Source: Mycolicibacterium peregrinum
GTDB taxonomy: Bacteria > Actinomycetota > Actinomycetes > Mycobacteriales > Mycobacteriaceae
DNA: 64,000 nucleotides
Direction: 5' to 3'
NCBI RefSeq assembly: GCF_001665785.1
Contig: NZ_LZSO01000010.1
Coordinates: 62,001-126,000, forward strand
Position numbers and translations under genes: made by a program. Below are positions 7,749 to 15,857 of the stretch, piece by piece. Under the pieces are notes generated by a model. The model was not told the origin of the DNA. It saw only the letters and a list, made by a program, of their open reading frames with translations, and ran no database searches. Positions within the stretch are counted from its first letter, which is position 1. Every line of letters begins with the position of its first letter.

Positions 7749-9944
7749 ATGCCTATTGCGATCACGTCTGAGCACAGCGACCTGGCCGATTCTGTCCGGT
7801 CCCTGGTGGCGAGAGTGGCGCCCTCGGAGGTGCTACACGAAGCGCTCGAGACCCCGATCCCCAATCCCCCGCCGTACTGGAAAGCCGCGGCCGAGCAGGG
7901 GCTGCTGGGCGTCCACCTATCGGAATCCGTTGGCGGACAGGGGTTCGGCATCCTGGAACTGGCCATCACACTGGCCGAGTTCGGCTACGGTGCGGTCCCC
8001 GGGCCCTTCGCCCCGTCGGCGATCGCCAGTGCACTGATCTCGGCCGGCAACCCCGAGGCGAAAGTCCTGACCGACCTGGCCTCGGGCGAGACCATCGCGG
8101 CCTACGCCATCGACTCCGGCCTGACCGCGACCCGCCACGGTGACGGCCTGGTGATCCGCGGCGAGGCCCGGGCGGTGCCCTCCGCAGCGCAGGCATCGAT
8201 CCTGGTGCTACCGGTCGCGATCGAGTCCGGTGTCCAGTGGGTGGTGCTGGACACCGCCCAGCTCGAGATCGAGCCGGTGCGCAGCGTCGATCCGTTGCGT
8301 CCGTTGGCCCACGTCCGGGCCAACGCCGTCGAGGTCGACGCCGACCGGGTGTTGACCAGCCTGAGCACCGCCCACGCCCGCGCACTGATCACCACGCTGC
8401 TGTCGGCCGAGGCGATCGGTGTCGCGCGCTGGGCCACCGACACCGCGACCGCATACGCGAAGATCCGCGAGCAGTTCGGCAGGCCGATCGGGCAGTTCCA
8501 GGCGATCAAGCACAAGTGCGCCGGAATGATCGCCGACACCGAGCGGGCCACCGCCGCCGTCTGGGATGCGGCCCGGGCGATCGACGACGCACAGGAAGAT
8601 TCCTCGGCGACAACTCATTACGAGTTCGCCGCCGCAGTGGCCGCCACCCTGGCGCCCGCTGCCGCACAGCACACCACACAGGACTGCATCCAGGTGCACG
8701 GCGGGATCGGCTTCACCTGGGAACACGACACCAACGTCTACTACCGGCGCGCACTCGTGCTGGCTGCCTGCTTCGGCCGGGCCTCGGACTACCCGCAGCT
8801 GGTGGTCGACACCGCTACGGCTACCGGGATGCGGCCGGTCGACATCGACCTCGATCCGGACACCGAGAAGCTCCGTGACGAGATCCGCGCGGAAGTCGCT
8901 GGTCTGAAAGCTATTCCGAGCGGATCCGAACGCAACACCGCGATCGCCGAGGGTGGTTGGGTGCAGCCGCACCTACCCAAACCGTGGGGCCGCGCGTCGG
9001 AGCCGATCGAGCAGATCATCATCGCCCAGGAATTCAGCACCGGCCGCGTGCGGCGGCCGAACATGGGCATCGCCTCCTGGATCATCCCGTCGATCGTGGC
9101 ATTCGGCACCGAGGAGCAGCAGCAGCGGTTCCTGCCGCCGACGTTCCGCGGCGAGATGATCTGGTGCCAGCTGTTTTCCGAGCCGGGTGCCGGTTCGGAT
9201 CTGGCCAGCCTGACCACCAAGGCCACCAAGGTCGACGGCGGCTGGCGGATCACCGGGCAGAAGATCTGGACGACGGGTGCGCAGTTCTCGGAGTGGGGCG
9301 CCCTCCTGGCGAGAACGGAACCGAGCGCTCCAAAACACAACGGCATCACGTACTTCCTGCTGGACATGAAGTCACCGGGCGTCGAGGTGAAGCCGCTGCG
9401 CGAGCTGACCGGCAACGCGATGTTCAACACCGTGTTCATCGACGACGTGTTCATACCCGACGACATGGTGCTCGGCGAGGTCAACCGTGGCTGGGAGGTC
9501 AGCCGCAACACGCTGACCAACGAGCGGGTGTCGATCGGCAGCAGCGAGCCGCCGTTTTTGGCCAACCTCGACCAGTTCGTCGCCTTCCTACGTGACGGGC
9601 AGTTCGACCAGATCGAGCAGAACCGCGCGGGCCAGCTGATCGCCGAAGGCCACGCCGCCAAGGTGCTGAACCTGCGATCCACGCTGCTGACATTGGCCGG
9701 CGGGGATCCCATGCCGGCCGCCGCGATCTCCAAACTGCTGTCGATGAAGACCGGCCAGGGGTACGCCGAGTTCGCGGTGGCCTCCTTCGGCACCGACGGC
9801 GCCGTCGGGGACCCTGAGCAGGAATTCGGCCGCTGGGCCGAGTACCTGTTGGCCAGCCGCGCCACCACGATCTACGGCGGCACCACCGAGGTGCAGCTCA
9901 ACATCATCGCCGAACGCCTGCTGGGCCTGCCCCGCGATCCGTAA
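7749..9944 (+). CDS. fadE6: Double-domain acyl-CoA dehydrogenase FadE6
   Basis: Acyl-CoA dehydrogenase with two ACAD units in one chain, 731 residues, the length I recall for M. tuberculosis FadE6. Domain 1 (about 1-360) contains KIREQFGRPIGQFQAIKHKCAGM and a CIQVHGGIGFTWEHDT segment. Domain 2 (about 380-731) contains the FAD/substrate segments WCQLFSEPGAGSDLASL and the ending TIYGGTTEVQLNIIAERLLGL. Fused FadE proteins (FadE6, FadE22, FadE34 types) use heteromeric-like halves to oxidise acyl-CoA with FAD. The ATG has a perfect GGAGG with a 6-nt spacer. It is preceded by 85 bp with its own possible promoter, and convergent with GntR across a hairpin repeat. Confidence 0.9.
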   Translation: MPIAITSEHSDLADSVRSLVARVAPSEVLHEALETPIPNPPPYWKAAAEQGLLGVHLSESVGGQGFGILELAITLAEFGYGAVPGPFAPSAIASALISAGNPEAKVLTDLASGETIAAYAIDSGLTATRHGDGLVIRGEARAVPSAAQASILVLPVAIESGVQWVVLDTAQLEIEPVRSVDPLRPLAHVRANAVEVDADRVLTSLSTAHARALITTLLSAEAIGVARWATDTATAYAKIREQFGRPIGQFQAIKHKCAGMIADTERATAAVWDAARAIDDAQEDSSATTHYEFAAAVAATLAPAAAQHTTQDCIQVHGGIGFTWEHDTNVYYRRALVLAACFGRASDYPQLVVDTATATGMRPVDIDLDPDTEKLRDEIRAEVAGLKAIPSGSERNTAIAEGGWVQPHLPKPWGRASEPIEQIIIAQEFSTGRVRRPNMGIASWIIPSIVAFGTEEQQQRFLPPTFRGEMIWCQLFSEPGAGSDLASLTTKATKVDGGWRITGQKIWTTGAQFSEWGALLARTEPSAPKHNGITYFLLDMKSPGVEVKPLRELTGNAMFNTVFIDDVFIPDDMVLGEVNRGWEVSRNTLTNERVSIGSSEPPFLANLDQFVAFLRDGQFDQIEQNRAGQLIAEGHAAKVLNLRSTLLTLAGGDPMPAAAISKLLSMKTGQGYAEFAVASFGTDGAVGDPEQEFGRWAEYLLASRATTIYGGTTEVQLNIIAERLLGLPRDP

Positions 9945-9976
9945 CTCGCTGCCGCGCGCCACTTTTCATTCCGCGG

Positions 9977-10032
9977 GCAGACGCAAGACTGCACCTTGTC
10001 CACTGAAAGCAGGCAGTTCTGCGTCTGCTCGG
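9977..10032. repeat. Dispersed hairpin repeat, copy 1
   Basis: GCAGACGCAAGACTGC (9977-9992) pairs with GCAGTTCTGCGTCTGC (10013-10028) with two mismatches, followed by TCGG. Copy 2 at 15125-15178 has the same ends (CAGACGCAA ... CGTCTGCTCGG). It lies between the convergent stops of fadE6 and GntR and may work as a bidirectional terminator. Similar CAGACGCAAA hairpins recur in mycobacterial intergenic DNA, from memory. Confidence 0.7.
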
Positions 10033-10033
10033 C

Positions 10034-10744
10034 TCATGCACGCGTTGCCTTGGCCACGAGCTCACGGACGTCGCGCAGATGGTCTTCCATCGCCCGCCGC
10101 GCGGACACACCATCGTGTAGCCGAACCGCGTCGAAGATCTCCTGGTGACCACGCACCGACGCGCAGCGTCCGTGGCGCGTGGAATGCGAGTGCTTGCGCA
10201 CTTCTCCAGTCCACTCGCTGGCCAGGGTCTGCAGCGCGGTCAGCAGGGGATTCTGCGCGGCCTGCGCGAGCAACAGATGGAACTCGACGTCGAGGCGTAG
10301 CGACTCGGCCTGCAGCAGGTTCTCGTGCGACTTGTCGAGCACATCGCGAAGCTGCAGCAGGTTCGCCGACGTAGCCCGGTGCGCCGCCAGTTCGGCGATC
10401 GACGGCTCTATCACAGAGCGCAATTCGGCGGCGTGCTCTTGCTCTGTACCACCGCCGGCGATCGCAAGCAGATCGTCGACGCTGGCCGTGGGGGCCAACA
10501 CGATGGTTCCGCGACCCCGCACGCGCGATACGAGCCGCTTGGCCTCGAGCTCGTGCATGGCCTCACGCAACGACGACCGCGATACTGACATCGAGGCCGC
10601 CAGGTCACGTTCCGAGGGCAGCCGGGTCCCCGGCGAGAGCTCCCCGGTCGCGATCAGACGTTCGAAATGTGCTGCCAATGCGACCGATACGCTCTGCGGC
10701 CGCTGGATCAACGGCGGGATCGCCCCGCCTGCAGGTGCGTTCAA
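10034..10744 (-). CDS. GntR/FadR-family regulator of the amide-uptake islet
   Basis: Regulator of 236 residues with an N-terminal winged HTH (LSPGTRLPSERDLAASMSVS followed by RSSLREAMHELEAKRLV) and a C-terminal FCD-type ligand-binding domain with spaced His/Asp residues (EFHLLL, GHQEIFDAV, AMEDHL) that bind a metal and carboxylate ligand in relatives. The frame is open to 10933, but TTG at 10744 is preceded by AAGGAGG with an 11-nt spacer and gives a normal family length. It is divergent from the binding-protein gene at 10976 and is the obvious regulator of the five-gene islet. Confidence 0.85.
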   Translation of the reverse strand: MNAPAGGAIPPLIQRPQSVSVALAAHFERLIATGELSPGTRLPSERDLAASMSVSRSSLREAMHELEAKRLVSRVRGRGTIVLAPTASVDDLLAIAGGGTEQEHAAELRSVIEPSIAELAAHRATSANLLQLRDVLDKSHENLLQAESLRLDVEFHLLLAQAAQNPLLTALQTLASEWTGEVRKHSHSTRHGRCASVRGHQEIFDAVRLHDGVSARRAMEDHLRDVRELVAKATRA

Positions 10745-10975
10745 TTCGGTTCCTGCCTCCTTGTTCAGGTCCCAACATAGGTCTGATGGTCGGGCCAAGC
10801 AGTCCAAAAATCGACGCTGCCCGTTTCCGTCGCGATAACTCTTTGTTACCCGTGTTACGAGACGCACTCCCGGGGTGCTGCGTCGTTGGCAGCCACATAA
10901 CTTCAAAACCAGTTGGCCGGACCATCCGGCCATAGCCGCCCCAGCTCCGCTCCGCGCCAGTGAATAGGACCTGCC

Positions 10976-11884
10976 ATGAAAAGCTCGCGCTGTACTGCAC
11001 TTCTCGCCGTTGTCGTCGCCATCGGACTCGCCGGTTGTTCATCGACCGAGGCAGCGACCACCGAAAAGTCCAGTGAATACGCCGATCTGGCCGCGTCCGC
11101 AACCTGCACCGACCTTCGCACCAAGAATCCGGACCTCAACGGCAAGACCCTCAAGAACGCGATCAACCCTTATACGCCCGGATATGAGACCGTGAACCCG
11201 GAAAACCCCAGTGAATATCACGGTTTCGACATCGACCTCGGGAACGCTCTCGGGGCCTGCCTCGGCTTCAAGAACGACTACGTCTCCGTCGGGTTCTCCG
11301 AACTCATCCCGACGGTGGCCAGTGGCCAGGCCGACTGGATCATCTCCAACCTCTATGCGACCAAGGAACGCGCCGCCGGTGGAGTTGACTTCATCAGCTA
11401 CTCAAAGGTATTCGACGGGATCCTGGTGGCGAAGGGGAATCCGAAGAAGATCACCGGCATCGATACCTCGCTGTGCGGGCTCACAGTCGGGCTCAACAAG
11501 GGGTATGTCGAAGTTCCGCTCGTCGAAGGCGTCGGACCCGCGTGTGCGGCGGCCGGCCTGAAGGCGCCGACCCTCAGCTTGTTCGACTCGAGCGCCGACT
11601 GCACGCAAGCGGTACTCGCCGGCCGCGCCGACGCGTACATGAACGACATCAACACGGTCAAGGGATTCGTTGCGGCACATCCTGACAAGCTCGACTCCGC
11701 CGAGACGGTCATGCTCGACTACACGATCGGGATCGGAGTACCGCAGGGCAAGCACCAGTTTCGCGACGCCATCCAGGCCGCACTCACCGAGGTGCAGTCG
11801 AGCGGACTTCAGGACAAGCTCGCCAGCAAATGGCAGCTGACGGAGAACGCAGTTGCCAAGCCGACCATCCTCAGCGTCGGCTGA
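10976..11884 (+). CDS. Solute-binding lipoprotein of an ABC uptake system (SBP_bac_3 type)
   Basis: Periplasm-facing ligand-binding lipoprotein of 302 residues. The signal peptide has the lipobox LAGC with Cys at 21. The family-3 binding-protein fold is visible (GFDIDLGNALGACLG near 82-96, PTVASGQADWIISNLYATKER near 112, then ADAYMNDINTV near 218). This family binds polar amino acids and related small zwitterions. Two or three extra Cys pairs could form disulfides. It is encoded 54 bp before the fused permease-ATPase, with which it forms the transporter. Confidence 0.9.
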   Translation: MKSSRCTALLAVVVAIGLAGCSSTEAATTEKSSEYADLAASATCTDLRTKNPDLNGKTLKNAINPYTPGYETVNPENPSEYHGFDIDLGNALGACLGFKNDYVSVGFSELIPTVASGQADWIISNLYATKERAAGGVDFISYSKVFDGILVAKGNPKKITGIDTSLCGLTVGLNKGYVEVPLVEGVGPACAAAGLKAPTLSLFDSSADCTQAVLAGRADAYMNDINTVKGFVAAHPDKLDSAETVMLDYTIGIGVPQGKHQFRDAIQAALTEVQSSGLQDKLASKWQLTENAVAKPTILSVG

Positions 11885-11938
11885 TGCCCGGTTCACACCG
11901 AAGCGACGCAACACATTTGACAGGAACGAGGTGAACTC

Positions 11939-13471
11939 ATGGACAAATTCCTGCATTACCTGACGCTGCCGTGGCTGATCGACGGCATGCTGTTCACCAT
12001 CCAGCTCACGCTGTACGGCTTCGCCGGCGGCATCGTGCTCGGCACTCTGCTTGCCGCGCTGCAACTCACCCGATCGCGGGCCCTCAGCGCACTGGGCCGG
12101 ACCTACGTCGTCATCTACCGCGGCACACCGTTGATCCTGCAGCTCGTCTTCGTTTTCACCGCGCTACCGCACATCGGAATCACCCTGCCGCCCTTGGTTG
12201 CCGGCTCGGTCGCCCTCGCGATGAACGAAGCTGTCTTCGTATCCGAGATCTTGCGCTCGGGAATCAAGGGCGTCGACCCGGGGCAGTCGCTCGCCGGCCG
12301 AGCTCTGGGCCTCGCACCTCATCAGCTCATGCGTCGGGTGATCGCCCCGCAGGCATTCCGCTCCATGGTCCCCGCCTTGGGCAACGAGTTCATCTCCACC
12401 ATGAAAAACAGTGCACTGGCGTCGGTTATCGCCGTGCCTGAACTCACCCTGCGCACACAACAGCTCGCCTCGGCCACCTTCGACTATTTCTCCATCTACT
12501 TCGCGACGGCGGTCATGTATCTCGCCCTCACCGCGGTCCTCAGCGTCACCCAGTTGATCCTCGAGGATGCGCTCAACCTCGACCGTGATCGCCAATCACT
12601 GCTGGCGCGAGTGGGTTTCCGTCGGCGAGCAAGCCCACCGGCTCCGCTGCCGGACCCGGTGACCACTACTCCGCCGCCAGCCGAGCGTCAGGAGATCGGC
12701 GACACCATCGTCGACATCCGCGACCTGCGCAAGGCCTACGGTCAGAACCACGTGCTCAACGACATCAGCATGTCGGTGCGGCAGGGCGAGGTCATCGCGC
12801 TGCTCGGGCCGAGCGGATCCGGCAAGAGCACCCTGCTACGCACGATCAACCACCTCGAGTCGGTCGACACCGGAACGATCCATATCGCCGGGCAGACCGT
12901 GGGCTACAGCCGAGGCGGCACGCCGCTTCCCGAGGGACAGATCGCGCGCGCCAGGATCGCCGCCGGCATCGGCATGGTCTTTCAGCATTTCAATCTGTTC
13001 AAACACATGACGGTGAAGGAGAACATCGCGGCTCCCCTGCGCTGGATCCAGGGCCTGAGCAAAGAGGAGGCCGCCGAGCGTGCCGACCTGCTGCTGTCGC
13101 AGGTGGGCCTCGCGGACAAGGCCGATGTGCTGCCGCACCGGCTGTCCGGCGGACAGCAGCAGCGGGTCGGCATCGCACGGGCCCTGGCCGCCCGGCCCAC
13201 TGTCCTGCTGCTCGACGAGCCGACGAGTGCGCTCGACCCCGAGCTTGTCGCAGAGGTCCTCGGCGTCATTCGCGGCCTCGCCCACCACCACGGACTCACG
13301 ATGATCATCGCCACCCACCAGCTGCGGTTCGCCCTCGAGGTCGCCGACCGGGTTGTCTTCATGGCCGGCGGCGTCGTCGTGGAAGAAGGCAGCGCCGAGC
13401 AGGTGATCACCCGGCCGCAGGAGCCGGCCACCGCCCGATTCGTCAACGCGATGCAGCTGGCGGACGCATGA
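11939..13471 (+). CDS. Fused ABC permease-ATPase, polar amino acid type
   Basis: Single 510-residue chain carrying both membrane and motor domains. Residues 1-220 form a HisM/GlnP-like permease with several membrane segments and an EAA-type loop (SLAGRALGLAPHQLMRRVIAPQA at 117-139). A Pro-rich linker (about 230-250) leads to an ATPase (256-510) with Walker A GPSGSGKST at 290-298, signature LSGGQQQR at 402-409 and Walker B LLLDEPTS at 423-430. In most PAAT systems these are separate genes. GAGG with an 8-nt spacer precedes the ATG. The stop overlaps an ATG at 13468 (ATGA). Confidence 0.93.
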   Translation: MDKFLHYLTLPWLIDGMLFTIQLTLYGFAGGIVLGTLLAALQLTRSRALSALGRTYVVIYRGTPLILQLVFVFTALPHIGITLPPLVAGSVALAMNEAVFVSEILRSGIKGVDPGQSLAGRALGLAPHQLMRRVIAPQAFRSMVPALGNEFISTMKNSALASVIAVPELTLRTQQLASATFDYFSIYFATAVMYLALTAVLSVTQLILEDALNLDRDRQSLLARVGFRRRASPPAPLPDPVTTTPPPAERQEIGDTIVDIRDLRKAYGQNHVLNDISMSVRQGEVIALLGPSGSGKSTLLRTINHLESVDTGTIHIAGQTVGYSRGGTPLPEGQIARARIAAGIGMVFQHFNLFKHMTVKENIAAPLRWIQGLSKEEAAERADLLLSQVGLADKADVLPHRLSGGQQQRVGIARALAARPTVLLLDEPTSALDPELVAEVLGVIRGLAHHHGLTMIIATHQLRFALEVADRVVFMAGGVVVEEGSAEQVITRPQEPATARFVNAMQLADA

Positions 13472-13519
13472 GCGACGCTTGCGGAGCGAGTCAACAGGTG
13501 AGCGACGCTTGCGGAGCGA
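13469..13519. repeat. Tandem 30-bp direct repeat at the RidA start
   Basis: The 21-bp core TGAGCGACGCTTGCGGAGCGA occurs at 13469-13489 and again at 13499-13519, a 30-bp period. The first copy contains the stop of the permease-ATPase; the second ends just before the likely RidA ATG. Because the period is a multiple of three, both stay in frame with RidA, giving an N-terminal SDACGA duplication if the ATG at 13468 were used. Similar GAGCGACGCTTGCG sequences are dispersed in mycobacteria, from memory. Confidence 0.85.
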
Positions 13520-13524
13520 ATCAC

Positions 13525-13956
13525 ATGATCAAACAGTCCTTCAGTTTCACTGCTGCCGAAGGTATTCCGCCTCAAGTAGGTCCGTTCTCCCACGCAACCC
13601 GGTGGGGCGACACCCTGTACGTGACCGGACAGATGCCCACCGATCCGGCCACCGGCAGGCTCGTCGCAGGCAGCCTCGCCGCGCAGGCGAATCAGGTCAT
13701 GAGGAATCTCTCGGCAGTACTGGCCCAGTTCGACGCCTCACTCGACGACGCCCTGATGGTCCGCGTGTACCTCACCGATTTCGATGACTTCGACTTGTTC
13801 AACACCGAATACGTGAAGTGGTTCGCCGGCCCACTGCCCAGCCGTACCTGCGTCGGGGTCACCGGCCTGGCGGTGGGAGCGGCTGTCGAGATCGATCTCA
13901 TCGTCGGGCTTCCCCAGCCGCACCCCAGTCCCGCACCGACACTCACGGAGGCATGA
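13525..13956 (+). CDS. RidA/YjgF-family deaminase
   Basis: RidA-type protein of 143 residues; this family hydrolyses reactive enamine/imine intermediates to ketoacids and ammonia, or deaminates related compounds. Seen: GPFSHATRWGDTLYVTGQMPTDPATG (N-terminal RidA signature), a DDALMVRVYLTDFDDF segment and PSRTCVGVTGLAVGAAVEIDLI, holding the conserved Arg and Glu that bind the carboxylate and water. The frame opens at 13468, inside the 30-bp repeat; ATG at 13525 fits the family start. Its stop overlaps the amidase start. Confidence 0.88.
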   Translation: MIKQSFSFTAAEGIPPQVGPFSHATRWGDTLYVTGQMPTDPATGRLVAGSLAAQANQVMRNLSAVLAQFDASLDDALMVRVYLTDFDDFDLFNTEYVKWFAGPLPSRTCVGVTGLAVGAAVEIDLIVGLPQPHPSPAPTLTEA

Positions 13957-15077
13957 TGATCTTCCCGACCCTTCATCCAGGCGAGGGCCACATCGGTGGC
14001 GAGCACTACCTGCAGTCACACCCCGACGATGTGCTGTGGGGGTGGCTGCCCAACGCGCAAACAACACCCGCGCTCTCGGTGGCATCGGGCGAGACCGTGA
14101 CGATCGACACCGTGAGTCACGAGGGAATCCTCGAAGACCAAGGGCGAGACCCGGTTTCGTACTTTGCTCAGTTCGGCATCCACAATGTGCTCAAGGACGT
14201 CGTCGACATCGCGGCGAGCCCCCTCGCCCATGACGACACCTGCGGCCCGCACATCGTCACCGGCCCGATCCGGGTCGCGGAGGCGCAGCCCGGCGACGTA
14301 CTCAAGGTCGAGATTCTCGATCTCGCGATGCGCGTCCCTTACGGCTTCATCAGCAGCCGGCACGGTTACGGTGCGCTCGTCGGAGAGTTCCCCGAATTCC
14401 CCGACTCCGAGCCGGTGCGTGCAGTAGACCAGATCGTCTCGATGGGCACGATCAGCCATTTCAGTTGGGTCGAGAATCACCACGGGAAGCCCTACGGCAT
14501 GCTGTCGGCGGGCCACGGTAGCGGTCGCACCGTGCGATTCCCGATCAACCCGTTCCTCGGCATCATGGGCGTCGCCCGCGCAACAGAAGAGCCAGTGCCC
14601 TCGGTGCCGCCCGGCGATCATGGCGGCAACATCGACATCAAGCACGTCGTGTCGGGATCGACCCTGTATCTGCCCGTGCAGGTCGACGGGGCCGGCTTTT
14701 TCGCCGGCGACCCGCATTTCGCACAAGGCAATGGCGAGGTCGCGCTGACGGCGCTCGAGGCGCCGCTTCGGGCCACCGTGCGACTGAGCGTGCTGAAGTC
14801 CGACGAAGCGCGCGCCGCCATCGGGGCGATTGCAAACCCGGTGGTGGAAACTGCGACACACTGGATCCCGACCGGCATGGACGCCGACCTCGACGAGGCC
14901 ATGCGGATCGCGGTTCGAAACGCCGTCACGTTTCTCAACACTCGGCTCGATGTGCCGCGCGACGTCGCCTTCGCCTACCTCTCGGCCGCCGGTGACTTCG
15001 AGGTGAGCCAGGTGGTGGACGCGGTCAAAGGAGTGCATTGCATGATCCGGAAGGCCGACTGGGCCGCCTGGGCCTAG
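13956..15077 (+). CDS. Acetamidase/formamidase family amidohydrolase
   Basis: FmdA/AmdA-family zinc-dependent amidase of 373 residues, hydrolysing small amides (formamide, acetamide or similar) to ammonia and acid. Seen: SHEGILEDQGRDP near 43, HDDTCGPHIVTGPIRVAEAQPGDVLKVEIL, HGYGALVGEF and GGNIDIKHVVSGSTLYLPVQVDGAGFFAGDPHFAQGNGEV, the conserved core of the family. Two ATGs are possible (13953 and 13956); GGAGG at 13947-13951 spaces better to 13956. It is the last gene of the GntR islet, so the transporter presumably brings in its substrate. Release of ammonia for nitrogen supply is inferred. Confidence 0.88.
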   Translation: MIFPTLHPGEGHIGGEHYLQSHPDDVLWGWLPNAQTTPALSVASGETVTIDTVSHEGILEDQGRDPVSYFAQFGIHNVLKDVVDIAASPLAHDDTCGPHIVTGPIRVAEAQPGDVLKVEILDLAMRVPYGFISSRHGYGALVGEFPEFPDSEPVRAVDQIVSMGTISHFSWVENHHGKPYGMLSAGHGSGRTVRFPINPFLGIMGVARATEEPVPSVPPGDHGGNIDIKHVVSGSTLYLPVQVDGAGFFAGDPHFAQGNGEVALTALEAPLRATVRLSVLKSDEARAAIGAIANPVVETATHWIPTGMDADLDEAMRIAVRNAVTFLNTRLDVPRDVAFAYLSAAGDFEVSQVVDAVKGVHCMIRKADWAAWA

Positions 15078-15124
15078 GCCGTTTCGCCGCACTGCCCCGC
15101 GGTCCGTTCGCCTCTCCCCGCGAT

Positions 15125-15178
15125 CAGACGCAAACCTGCCCCCCTTTCGCGGAAAATGGGCAGGTCTACGTCTGCTCG
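15125..15178. repeat. Dispersed hairpin repeat, copy 2
   Basis: CAGACGCAAACCTGCCC (15125-15141) pairs with GGGCAGGTCTACGTCTG (15158-15174), two mismatches, followed by CTCGG. It has the same end sequences and orientation as copy 1 at 9977-10032. It lies just after the amidase stop, so the two copies bracket the five-gene islet. It could terminate the amidase transcript. Confidence 0.7.
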
Positions 15179-15239
15179 GCGGGTGACTGCAGTGCTACCG
15201 TCGAAATAGACGGCTACCAGAAACGGTTGATACTCAACG

Positions 15240-15527
15240 ATGAGTACGTCACGACTACGCATTCTGCGCCCGGTACTGCTGGGTGCGGCAGCGCTGTCGG
15301 TCGTCATCGCGCCTACTGCCGTGTCGGGTCAGGTCTCCGCGGGACCTGCCGAGATTCAGGCCGAGCCATGTGTAAACGGGGTCATCCCGTGGAACCCGTA
15401 CGTGGTGAACTGCAATCTGCAACCCAGACCGCCGCGGGTGCGTGGGTCGGCTCCGGATGCCGGCGCCATCATCGCGTGCCGCGGCCGGCCGGGTTGTCTG
15501 GCCTGGTACATCAACGGGCCGCCGTGA
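15240..15527 (+). CDS. Small secreted protein, function unknown
   Basis: Hypothetical exported protein of 95 residues. It has an N-terminal Arg-containing signal peptide with a hydrophobic stretch (LLGAAALSVVIAPTAVSG, about 13-30). The mature part has four Cys (EPCVNG, VNCNL, IACRG, PGCLAW), enough for two disulfides. GATACT ends 5 nt before the ATG, and there is no clear ribosome site, so the mRNA may be leaderless. Not recognised beyond mycobacterial small secreted proteins. The next gene starts 18 bp after its stop. Confidence 0.7.
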   Translation: MSTSRLRILRPVLLGAAALSVVIAPTAVSGQVSAGPAEIQAEPCVNGVIPWNPYVVNCNLQPRPPRVRGSAPDAGAIIACRGRPGCLAWYINGPP

Positions 15528-15545
15528 CGGATGTAAGCCGAGAAT

Positions 15546-15857
15546 ATGGGCAGCGATGAAGACGATGTCGAAAAGCGTTGGCACAACCCGGAGATGTTCC
15601 GGTCCGCAGTGTGGTACGTGGTGGCGGTGGTTGCCGTCGCTGCGGTTGCACTGACGTTCTACGCCTTCGATCACTCCACGCTCTCGGCGTCGCTGGTGCC
15701 GATAATCCTGTTCGTCGGAGGCGTCGGCGCGTTCGTCCGCACCTACCAGGTGTGGAAAGCCGAGGGCACCTGGCCGATCTGGCAGGGCGCAGGGTGGTTT
15801 CTGCTGGCATTGTCGTTGGTCTGCCTGGCCGTGCCCGGCACCGCCATGCTCTCCTAA
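15546..15857 (+). CDS. Small membrane protein, function unknown
   Basis: Hypothetical protein of 103 residues with three predicted membrane spans (about 22-40, 48-64 and 79-98) and an acidic N-terminus. A short hydrophilic loop, TYQVWKAEGTWPIWQG, lies between spans 2 and 3. No known family recognised. It follows the secreted protein by 18 bp and ends tail-to-tail with the SDR gene, overlapping it by 4 bp (TAA/TAG on opposite strands). Confidence 0.7.
   Translation: MGSDEDDVEKRWHNPEMFRSAVWYVVAVVAVAAVALTFYAFDHSTLSASLVPIILFVGGVGAFVRTYQVWKAEGTWPIWQGAGWFLLALSLVCLAVPGTAMLS

Noticed and set aside
10781-10803. GntR operator around GGTCTGATGGTCGGGCC
   Set aside because: Only partial symmetry (TGG...CCA); too weak to list as a site.
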